Origin: Gemmatimonadota bacterium | GTDB lineage: Bacteria; Gemmatimonadota; Gemmatimonadetes; Gemmatimonadales; GWC2-71-9 | DNA length: 10,873 nt | Reading direction: 5' to 3' | Assembly: GCA_003221075.1 (NCBI GenBank) | Contig: QHUF01000249.1 | Location: forward strand, 1-10,873 | Shown: positions 1-6,145 of the stretch, piece by piece | Layout of the letters: each line of letters opens with the position of its first letter | How positions within the stretch are numbered: position 1 is the first letter of the stretch | Program-made: the position numbers and the translations under genes | The notes under the pieces: generated by a model | What the model was told of the DNA's origin: nothing | Database searches by the model: none | What the model saw: the letters and a program-made list of their open reading frames with translations, nothing else

Positions 1-704
1 CCTGCCGAGGCCACGCGCCGCAGCTCCGCCGGGGTCATCAGATGCAGCACGCGATTCTTGCGCATGCTCCCGATGTCCACGCCCAGCGCTTCAGCCAGGC
101 GGTCGAGGAACACATCCTTCTCCTGGGCCGAACGTCCGTCTCGCAGCATCGTTTTCCGGATTCGCAACGATACGGCCGCGCGACGAGCCGTGGTGCTGAG
201 ATCGAGCACGCCTGGAGTTCCAAGGAAGGGTGCCCCGTCGACCCGCTGTGCCGCGCCTTTCCAGAGGATGTAGGAGCACGCCACGTCGAAGATGGGACGA
301 TTGAACGTCGAGTAGTACGACGTCTGGTACACGGTCACCGGGACGCCGAACTCCTGGATCACGGGATGCGCGCGCACGGCAAAGTCGTAGAAGCCGTCGT
401 CGAACGTGATGGCCACCGACCGGGGCGGGAGATCATTTCTCTCCAGGCGATCCACGGCTTCGCGCAGCGGCAGGACCGCGCACTTGTTCCCGACGAGCAG
501 CTCCAGCCTGCGCGCCAACGCCTCCTGCGACATATAGAGGGCCGGATTCCAGAGATGCTCGTCGTCGATCGAAATGCCGTGATATCCCAGGATCAGCAGC
601 CGGTCGGTCCGCCAGCGACTGCGTCCCATGACAGAGAACAGGCCGATCGACTTCGACGACGCCAGCACGGCGGTCTTGATGCGTTTCAGTTTCGTCGGTC
701 GCAT
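1..704 (-). CDS. NodB-type polysaccharide deacetylase, C-terminus cut by window edge
   Basis: This gene reads off the left edge of the window; 234 codons of the N-terminal part are visible. The product begins MRPTKLKRIK and carries the entry strand of the NodB fold (LLILGYHGI, about residues 36-44). The first NodB metal/catalytic motif, TFDDG, is at about 100-104. In this family the two aspartates act as general base and metal ligand. The sequence ends just after MTPAELRRVASA, the helix that normally precedes the histidine metal-binding motif (H-x3-H), so that motif cannot be checked. Members remove acetyl groups from N-acetylated sugars, or less often O-acetyl groups, in polysaccharides. No clear signal peptide is seen; the basic N-terminus and short hydrophobic stretch (about 11-26) could be a weak anchor. 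The ATG at 704 lies 3 bp after the stop of the C5-epimerase gene and has no Shine-Dalgarno of its own, so translation is probably coupled. Whether the substrate is the polymer made by this locus is inference. Confidence 0.88.
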   Translation of the reverse strand, partial: MRPTKLKRIKTAVLASSKSIGLFSVMGRSRWRTDRLLILGYHGISIDDEHLWNPALYMSQEALARRLELLVGNKCAVLPLREAVDRLERNDLPPRSVAITFDDGFYDFAVRAHPVIQEFGVPVTVYQTSYYSTFNRPIFDVACSYILWKGAAQRVDGAPFLGTPGVLDLSTTARRAAVSLRIRKTMLRDGRSAQEKDVFLDRLAEALGVDIGSMRKNRVLHLMTPAELRRVASA

Positions 705-707
705 CGC

Positions 708-1727
708 TTATGCCGCGTGCTCGCGCGTGCGGCGCCGGAGCAGATGCCGGAGCCGCGAGCGGTTTTTGGTGAGCATGAAGCACAGGAAGACCTCGGCGCG
801 GCCGAACGCCGTCAGGTGTGCGGGCGTCCACGCGTCGGCATACCGCTGCAGCGCCGGCTCACCGGTCAGCGCAGCCAGCGACGACAGCAGCACGCAGTTC
901 AGGTTGTGGTAGTGGGGCGGACAGAGATACCCATGCGACCCGTACCAGCTCCATTTTCCCCTATAGTCCCAGAACGGCAGGTTGTGCGTGAGCCCGTCGA
1001 TCCCTTCGTCAAAGAGTCGTCGGATCGCGGGGTCGCCCGTCTCGGTGGCGAGATCGTAGAGGCCGAGTAGGCTGAAGAGGTACCCGTCAAGCACACGCGG
1101 CGACGGAACGCCCGGGTACTCCTCGTAGACCACGTGTCCCGCCTCGACCGTGCGTACTCCGCCGTCCGCGACGGTCCGCGCAAATACGACCGCCGCCCCG
1201 CGGCACTGGTCCAGCAGTGCCTTGTCCCCGGTGATCCGGTAGGCCCGTACGAGGAGGCTGATCGCTAGTCCTTGCACCATCGCGGAAATCCACGGCGCTT
1301 TGAGCCGGCATGCCCCTTCATCCCAGTCGACGGTGAACGGCCACACGACACTGCCATCGGCGCGAGCGACCGCGTGGTTCCGGAGCCAGTCCGCCTGCTG
1401 CAAGGCAATCGCCTGGCGCGACACGTCCAGGCGGAGCGAACGCTCCAGGCTCATCAAGCCATACCACGCGATATACGCGGGATTGTAGGTGCGAAATTGG
1501 CGCGAGCGCTGGATCGGAATTCCATTCGCATCCGGCTCCATGGCGTCGAAGAACAGACGATCGCTGTAGACGTAGTAATGCAGCGACGCTTTCGCGCCGG
1601 CTGCCGGTATCGCTTCCACCGGGTACTCGAAGCGGAAGTTCAGGAGTTCTTTCCGGAGCGCTCCTGCGGCCCACCACAACGGCTCGAAGACGCCGTGCCA
1701 CGGGCGAATCGGTGCGAGTGCGGTCAT
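708..1727 (-). CDS. D-glucuronyl C5-epimerase family protein
   Basis: This 339-aa protein matches the C-terminal catalytic alpha-helical domain of heparosan/heparan-sulfate glucuronyl C5-epimerase (Glce), which converts D-glucuronate to L-iduronate within a polymer. Visible family blocks are YNPAYIAWYGL (81-91), PWISAMVQGLAISLLVRAY (145-163), VYEEYPG (200-206), LDGYLFSLLGLYDL (213-226) and PPHYHNLN (270-277). Compared from memory with the vertebrate enzyme, the three active-site tyrosines correspond to Y204, Y262 and Y273. The vertebrate Arg three residues after the second tyrosine appears to be His265 here. The protein is much shorter than animal Glce (about 617 aa) and lacks its N-terminal membrane and beta-domain regions; no signal peptide is evident. 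The frame is open further upstream, but the ATG at 1727 is chosen because it overlaps the wecB stop as ATGA, follows an AGGTG-like site, and the upstream extension is arginine-rich shadow sequence. The family call is strong; the exact substrate (GlcA in a GAG-like or other polymer) is inference. Confidence 0.9.
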   Translation of the reverse strand: MTALAPIRPWHGVFEPLWWAAGALRKELLNFRFEYPVEAIPAAGAKASLHYYVYSDRLFFDAMEPDANGIPIQRSRQFRTYNPAYIAWYGLMSLERSLRLDVSRQAIALQQADWLRNHAVARADGSVVWPFTVDWDEGACRLKAPWISAMVQGLAISLLVRAYRITGDKALLDQCRGAAVVFARTVADGGVRTVEAGHVVYEEYPGVPSPRVLDGYLFSLLGLYDLATETGDPAIRRLFDEGIDGLTHNLPFWDYRGKWSWYGSHGYLCPPHYHNLNCVLLSSLAALTGEPALQRYADAWTPAHLTAFGRAEVFLCFMLTKNRSRLRHLLRRRTREHAA

Positions 1728-2776
1728 CGGAACACCTGCACGATAGCCTCCGCGGCATCCCCGTTTCCGTACAACGGCGGGTGCGACGGACGGCCACGAC
1801 CATGCTGATCGAGGGCGGCCACGATGGCGTCCGGATCTGTGCCGGCGAGGATGTTCCAGCCGACCTCGACCGTCTCGACCCATTCGGTCTCATTGCGGAG
1901 CGTCACACACGGCACGTCCAGGTAGTATGCCTCCTTCTGCACGCCCCCCGAGTCCGTGAGGACTGCGGCGGCGGAGCGCTCCAGCTGCAGCATGTCGAAG
2001 TAGCCGACCGGTTCGATGACGCGCACCGTCGCCGCGGGCGTGAGCCCGAATTCCTTGAGGCGCTTCGCGGTCCGTGGGTGCAGCGGCAGCACGACCGGGC
2101 GATCGAGTCGGGCGAGACCGGCGAGGATTCCGGCCAGCCGTTCCGGCTGGTCGGTGTTCTCGGCGCGATGCACGGTGCAGAGATAGAAGGCACCCGGGCA
2201 GACGTTCGCGGCTTCGGGATACCGCGACAGCGTACGCGCCCGCTCGGCATGTTGCAGCACGGCGTCCAGCATGATGTCTCCGACGACATGCACCCCGCGA
2301 CCGATACCCTCGACGGCCAGTTGGCGCTCGGCGTGCGCCGCTGGCGCGAAGAGCCACGTCGACAGGTGATCGGTCACCACGCGGTTGATCTCTTCGGGCA
2401 TGGCGCGGTTGAAGCTGCGCAGCCCCGCCTCGACGTGTGCCACGGGGATCTGAAGCTTGGCGGCGGCGAGCGCACCGGCGAGCGTCGAGTTGGTGTCCCC
2501 ATAGACGAGCACGACGTCGGGCCGCTCGTCCTGCATCACCGTCTCGAGCTGTGTCAGCATCGCTCCGGTTTGCGCGCCGTGCGGTCCGCTGCCGACGTGC
2601 AGATGATGATCCGGGGCCGGGATGCCGAGCTGCTCGAAGAAGACGTCAGACATCTCGTGATCGTAGTGCTGGCCGGTGTGCACCAACACTTCCGTGAAGC
2701 GGCGGCGCAGCGCGGTGCTGAGCGGCGCCGCTTTGATGAACTGGGGTCGCGCTCCGATGACAGTCAGGAATTTCAC
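1724..2776 (-). CDS. wecB: UDP-N-acetylglucosamine 2-epimerase (non-hydrolysing)
   Basis: This 350-aa cytoplasmic enzyme interconverts UDP-GlcNAc and UDP-ManNAc, the precursor for ManNAc or ManNAcA residues in surface polysaccharides. The whole family signature is present: GARPQFIKAAP (8-18), TGQHYDHEMSDVFF (34-47), GDTNSTLAGALAA (93-105), HVEAGLRS (114-121), PEEINR (127-132), the catalytic-histidine block TVHRAEN (201-207), LPLHPRT (230-236) and TDSGGVQKEA (274-283). Asp94, Glu116, Glu128/129 and His203 correspond to the acidic and histidine residues of the E. coli enzyme. The start is GTG at 2776, overlapping the upstream glycosyltransferase stop as GTGA. It puts the protein at KFLTVIGARPQ, exactly where the family begins. 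The frame stays open further upstream but that part is arginine/alanine-rich shadow. The gene ends in a 4-bp ATGA overlap with the C5-epimerase. No UDP-ManNAc dehydrogenase (WecC) is visible in the window. Confidence 0.96.
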   Translation of the reverse strand: MKFLTVIGARPQFIKAAPLSTALRRRFTEVLVHTGQHYDHEMSDVFFEQLGIPAPDHHLHVGSGPHGAQTGAMLTQLETVMQDERPDVVLVYGDTNSTLAGALAAAKLQIPVAHVEAGLRSFNRAMPEEINRVVTDHLSTWLFAPAAHAERQLAVEGIGRGVHVVGDIMLDAVLQHAERARTLSRYPEAANVCPGAFYLCTVHRAENTDQPERLAGILAGLARLDRPVVLPLHPRTAKRLKEFGLTPAATVRVIEPVGYFDMLQLERSAAAVLTDSGGVQKEAYYLDVPCVTLRNETEWVETVEVGWNILAGTDPDAIVAALDQHGRGRPSHPPLYGNGDAAEAIVQVFR

Positions 2777-4002
2777 GACGGAGCCCGCTGCCGCGCGCTC
2801 TGGGCACAGAGTCGGGCATAGCACTCCAGCAGCGTCGCTTCTTCTCGCCGCCAGTTGAAACGCTCCTGCACCGCCTGGCGCCCTCGCGCCCCCATCGCTT
2901 CGGCTTCGTCGGGATGGGCGAGGAGCCAGCGGATCGCGTTCGCGGTGGCGTGCGGGTCGAGCGGGTCGACGACCAACCCGCAGCGGCTTCCCTCCACGAT
3001 TTCTTTCCACAGCGGGAAGGACGACGCCACGACGGGAAGACCGGCCGCCATGTATTCGAACAGCTTGTTCGGCTGCGACTCGAGGTGGTTGGGTCGAGGG
3101 TGGAACAGCACGAGCCCGAGGCGGGCCTCCGCCAGCATTTCCACCACACGCGCCCGGGGCAACTCGCCCCGGTACTCGACGTGCCGCCACCCGTCCAGCG
3201 CGCGTGCCTGCGCTCCGAACGCCGGCGGCTCGAACCGTCCTGCCAGCACGAGGCGCGCCTCCTGGTGCGCGCACACGTCGGCGATGGCGTGGACCATCTC
3301 GATGGTGCCCCGGATCTCGTTGATCAGTCCGACGTACGCGACGACAGGTCCCCGGCGGGCGTACGGTGATCCGGCCACCGGTCCGAATTCCGTCGACACC
3401 GGGAAGTTCTGGACCACCACACAGCGGGCCGCGGGGAAACGACGCGCGATGGCGGGTGTGGCCGCCACGACGCGCGATAATGTCGACGTGCCCACGCGCT
3501 CGACGACGTCCATGACGCGCGCCAGGCCGGCTTTGAGCCAGCGGGGCAGGTACGGCTTGTCCAAAATGTCGGCGGGCACGTCTTCGTGCGCATCATACAC
3601 GACGTGTTTGCCGAGCATGCGGAGCACCACGCCCACCGGGATCAGCTCAGGATCGTGAAAATGGTAGATGTGGGCGCGGGCCCGGAGTGCCTGCACCAGG
3701 ACGCGAGTCGTCGTGACGAGCGCACGACTGAGGCGACCGCGCGCCCGTGGGACCGCCGCGATCGTGACACCCCGCATTCGCGTGCTTTCGGTCGCCGGGG
3801 CGACGAGATGGACGTCGTACCCGGCAGCCACGAGAGACTGGCACTCCTTCTCGAAGATGCGGGTGTCGAGCGGGATATGGACCGACGTCAGGTGACAGAC
3901 GCGTACGCCCGCGCCCCCTCCCCCCGCGCGCGGCTCGCGCGCCGTAAGGACCTGAGTCGCGACGTCCATACTGGCCACGTCGCCGTGCGATTGCGGAGAC
4001 AT
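2773..4002 (-). CDS. Family 4 (GT-B) glycosyltransferase
   Basis: This 409-aa protein is a retaining GT-B glycosyltransferase that would add a sugar from a nucleotide donor to the growing lipid-linked repeat unit on the cytoplasmic face. The N-terminal Rossmann half begins VCHLTSVHIPLDTRIFEKEC (35-54) and continues with YHFHDPELIPVG (113-124) and VVYDAHEDVP (134-143), typical of EPS-locus GT4 enzymes. The C-terminal donor half contains VAYVGLINEIRG (221-232) and SQPNKLFEYMAAGLPVVAS (309-327), the usual nucleotide-sugar-binding loop. The residues before the first beta strand (about 1-33) form a Gly-rich, likely disordered extension. Starts at the ATG at 4002, an internal GTG (codon 9) or ATG (codon 12) are all possible, and none has a convincing Shine-Dalgarno. 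The ATG at 4002 is preferred because it overlaps the upstream amidotransferase stop by one base (TGATG). The gene ends in a GTGA overlap with wecB. Donor and acceptor cannot be told from sequence. Confidence 0.93.
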   Translation of the reverse strand: MSPQSHGDVASMDVATQVLTAREPRAGGGGAGVRVCHLTSVHIPLDTRIFEKECQSLVAAGYDVHLVAPATESTRMRGVTIAAVPRARGRLSRALVTTTRVLVQALRARAHIYHFHDPELIPVGVVLRMLGKHVVYDAHEDVPADILDKPYLPRWLKAGLARVMDVVERVGTSTLSRVVAATPAIARRFPAARCVVVQNFPVSTEFGPVAGSPYARRGPVVAYVGLINEIRGTIEMVHAIADVCAHQEARLVLAGRFEPPAFGAQARALDGWRHVEYRGELPRARVVEMLAEARLGLVLFHPRPNHLESQPNKLFEYMAAGLPVVASSFPLWKEIVEGSRCGLVVDPLDPHATANAIRWLLAHPDEAEAMGARGRQAVQERFNWRREEATLLECYARLCAQSARQRAPS

Positions 4003-5933
4003 CAGCTGACCGCCCGAGCCGTCACGGATGGTGAATAGCCAGCTCCGGCGGGCGCGATCACCGGGTCACCACACGCGTCGCTTTCCCACCCAAGGACGGC
4101 GGCCAGATGCGCGCAGTTGTACGCATCCCACGCCACCGGCAACGACAAACCGGCGAGCGACACACCCGGCTCGAACAGTACGCGGGAAAACGCGGTGTCC
4201 TCGACCGCACGCCCACGGGCGGCGATCAGACGCCTGGTCCACTCGGCCTGTGGTGCGTAGAACGCAAACTTCCGGCGGCGCCACGCGACTCCGTTGAGAC
4301 CGTGACGTGCCAGGTAGCGCCGCGACGTGTATTTGGACCATCCATTCCGGAGCTTGTGCCGGAGCGGTAGCCGGTACGCGAACTCGATAAGTCGATAGTC
4401 GAGGAAGGGGAGCCGCGTCTCCATTCCCAGTGCACCGGCGGTGCGATCATCATATCGCAGCAGCGTGGGGAGACAGCGGAAGAACAGCTCGGATCGCTGC
4501 TGGCGGCGAATGTCGCCGAAGATGTCGCGCTCCGGGCGAGGGAGCTGCTGTAGCCACGGGGCGCGCACGACGCCGTTCACCCGACGGCGCCGCAGGGCGC
4601 GTTGCAGCGCGGGCGTGGTGAAGTACGCCGACATCGCCGCGAGTGCCAGAACTCCGCGGCCCGAGTTCCGTCCACTCTGCCACAGGCCCCGTGTCGCTCG
4701 TACCGGATTCGGCAGGGTGTGCAGCAGCGCGCTCGTATGGTAGCGGTCGTATCCGAGGAATGCCTCGTCGCCGCCCTGGCCCGAGAGGACGACCGGCACG
4801 CCCTGTCCGCGGATGGCGGCGAGGATTGCCCAGTGCACATACAGGGAGAGCGACCCGAAGGGCAATGCCTGGTGGGTCGTCAACGCGATCTCATCGTCGA
4901 CGACGCCGTCCGTCGAGGGCTGCACGTAGTGCGTGTCTGCGCCACGGCTGGCTGCGACGTACGACGCGTACTGCGACTCATCGATCGAAGGATCCCCTGG
5001 AAAACGCGATGTGAACGTCTGGACGGTACTCCCGGCGACGCGACTCGCGGCTAGTGTGAGGACCGATGAGTCCACACCTCCCGACAGCGTGATTGCGACG
5101 GGCACGTCTGCGTGGAGGCGCAGCCGCACGGCGTCCTCGATCAGCTCGCTGTAGCGCTCCAGCACCGCATCATCATCGAGCTCGAGATCGGGTTCTTCAG
5201 GGAGGTCCCAATAGCGTTCGATACGCATTCCGCCACTGTCGACATCCAGCTCGAGCGTGTGTCCTCCCTGGACCTCACGAATGTCCCGGTAGATCGTCTC
5301 GGCGCCGTCATCGATGCGACGGTCGACCAGATACTGGACGAGGCGCGGCATGTCGATCGCCGGCCGCACACCGGGACACTCGAGCAGTGCCGCGACTTCG
5401 CTCGCGAACATCGTTCCGCGCGGCGTGACCGCGTAGTACAGCGGCTTCACGCCGAGCCGGTCGCGGCTCGCAATGAGCCGCCGGCGGGTCGGATCGTAGA
5501 GGACAAACGCCCACATGCCATTGAAGCGACGAACGCACTCGGAACCCCACGCATCGTAGGCCGCGAGGATCACCTCGGTGTCCGTGCCGGTGTTGAACGA
5601 GTATCCGCGGGCGGCGAGCTCGGTCCGCAGCTCCCGATAGTTGTAGATCTCGCCGTTGAATGTGACCCAGCAGCCTCCTGGGCCCTCCATCGGCTGACGC
5701 CCGGCGGCGGTGAGATCGAGGATCTTCAACCGCCGATGCCCGAGCCCCAGCGACAGCTCCTGATCGGTGAGGTCGGCGTCAGCGCGCATCGTGCCATCGA
5801 TGCACCAGCCGACGTGCCCGCCGCCGTCGGGACCGCGATGGGTCAGGCGCTCGGTGGCGCGCCGCAACAGACGTGCGCTGAACCGCGACGCACGTCCGTC
5901 AGGAGCCGCCCAAAACGCCACAATGCCGCACAC
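4002..5933 (-). CDS. Glutamine-hydrolysing asparagine-synthase-type amidotransferase (first gene of left arm)
   Basis: This 643-aa protein has two intact domains. The N-terminal class II glutaminase has the nucleophile Cys2 (MCGIVAFW), RGPDGGG (33-39), FNGEIYN (92-98) and GTDTEV (116-121). The C-terminal AsnB synthetase domain has the ATP-pyrophosphatase loop SGGVDSS (284-290), SGQGGDEAFLGY (384-395) and the METRLPFLDYRLIEFAYRLP block (504-523). It would hydrolyse glutamine and transfer ammonia to an AMP-activated carboxylate. The GTG at 5933 is taken as start, not the GTG two codons earlier at 5939, because only the former places Cys directly after the initiator Met. A GGAGG also lies 7 bases upstream of it. 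The gene heads a five-gene minus-strand run and faces the divergent VanZ gene. In polysaccharide loci, relatives such as WbpS of Pseudomonas aeruginosa are linked to amidation of uronic acids; housekeeping asparagine synthesis is less likely in this context but not excluded. Confidence 0.93.
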   Translation of the reverse strand: MCGIVAFWAAPDGRASRFSARLLRRATERLTHRGPDGGGHVGWCIDGTMRADADLTDQELSLGLGHRRLKILDLTAAGRQPMEGPGGCWVTFNGEIYNYRELRTELAARGYSFNTGTDTEVILAAYDAWGSECVRRFNGMWAFVLYDPTRRRLIASRDRLGVKPLYYAVTPRGTMFASEVAALLECPGVRPAIDMPRLVQYLVDRRIDDGAETIYRDIREVQGGHTLELDVDSGGMRIERYWDLPEEPDLELDDDAVLERYSELIEDAVRLRLHADVPVAITLSGGVDSSVLTLAASRVAGSTVQTFTSRFPGDPSIDESQYASYVAASRGADTHYVQPSTDGVVDDEIALTTHQALPFGSLSLYVHWAILAAIRGQGVPVVLSGQGGDEAFLGYDRYHTSALLHTLPNPVRATRGLWQSGRNSGRGVLALAAMSAYFTTPALQRALRRRRVNGVVRAPWLQQLPRPERDIFGDIRRQQRSELFFRCLPTLLRYDDRTAGALGMETRLPFLDYRLIEFAYRLPLRHKLRNGWSKYTSRRYLARHGLNGVAWRRRKFAFYAPQAEWTRRLIAARGRAVEDTAFSRVLFEPGVSLAGLSLPVAWDAYNCAHLAAVLGWESDACGDPVIAPAGAGYSPSVTARAVS

Positions 5934-5940
5934 GATCACA

Positions 5941-5945
5941 CCTCC
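5941..5945 (-). promoter_or_regulatory. Ribosome binding site of the left-arm amidotransferase
   Basis: A GGAGG on the minus strand lies 7 bases before the GTG at 5933 but only 1 base before the in-frame GTG at 5939. It therefore decides the start codon in favour of 5933, which yields the N-terminus Met-Cys-Gly needed for an N-terminal nucleophile glutaminase. Confidence 0.8.
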
Positions 5946-6011
5946 GCCGCGGGAACGTTCGCCGCACGGCGGGGGGGCAAGATACGTGCCCTACGTGGCG
6001 CGGAATCGTAC

Positions 6012-6032
6012 GTTTACGGTACTGTGTTTACG
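6012..6032. repeat. Direct repeat GTTTACG x2, 14-bp period
   Basis: Two exact GTTTACG copies start 14 bp apart in the divergent promoter region. This local AT-rich patch is unusual in such GC-rich DNA and could be a regulator site or part of a promoter. Seven-base repeats also arise by chance, and no known operator is recognised. Confidence 0.35.
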
Positions 6033-6049
6033 CGTTTCTCCCGTTGCGC

Positions 6050-6062
6050 CGCGATCATCGCG
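6050..6062. repeat. 13-bp palindrome CGCGATCATCGCG
   Basis: There is perfect dyad symmetry with 6-bp arms around a central C, located 84 bp before the VanZ start. It could be an operator or a small leader hairpin. Short GC-rich palindromes are frequent in this base composition, so the functional claim is weak. Confidence 0.3.
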
Positions 6063-6145
6063 CGGTCGAATTCTCGGCATCCTCGCACCGCTCGCTGGTC
6101 GAGTGTGGCAGCGCTGCGACACCTGGCCCTGGCGACCGTCGCGTC

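Larger units (their letters stand above)
5934..6145. promoter_or_regulatory. Divergent intergenic region between amidotransferase (minus) and VanZ gene (plus)
   Basis: These 212 bp are the only real intergenic stretch in the window and must hold the promoters of the left-arm operon and of the VanZ gene, if both are promoted locally. It is the least GC-rich part locally around 6001-6040. It contains a direct repeat GTTTACG (6012-6018 and 6026-6032), two TACGTG copies (5983-5988 and 5992-5997), an 8-bp palindrome GAACGTTC (5953-5960), a G7 run (5971-5977) and a 13-bp palindrome (6050-6062). No convincing -35/-10 pair was recognised on either strand, so promoters are inferred from gene arrangement only. 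Confidence 0.55.

Noticed and set aside
42..1070. Plus-strand open frame (342 codons) opposite the deacetylase and C5-epimerase
   Set aside because: It spans antisense to two real genes, has an Arg/His-rich composition and no recognisable domain.
1728..1883. 52-residue N-terminal extension of the C5-epimerase
   Set aside because: It is Arg-rich and overlaps the 3' end of wecB. The ATG at 1727 forms an ATGA overlap with an AGGTG-like site.
1712..2821. Plus-strand open frame (369 codons) opposite wecB
   Set aside because: It is antisense to a gene with every WecB motif; its product has no recognisable motif and Arg/Gly/His-rich composition.
2777..3274. N-terminal extension of wecB inside the glycosyltransferase gene
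   Set aside because: It is low-complexity Arg/Ala/Gly sequence. The GTG at 2776 begins exactly at the conserved first strand of the family.
5971..5977. G7 run as a phase-variation tract
   Set aside because: Seven bases in a GC-rich leader is short, lies outside coding sequence, and shows nothing that ties it to switching.
6044..6071. Possible sigma-70 promoter (TTGCGC, 16 bp, TCGAAT) for the VanZ gene
   Set aside because: Only 3 of 6 and 4 of 6 consensus bases match, which is within chance.
6044..6145. Earlier TTG start for the VanZ gene
   Set aside because: There is no Shine-Dalgarno, and the extra 34 residues are polar and precede the first membrane helix without family similarity. The ATG at 6146 is preferred, though not proven.
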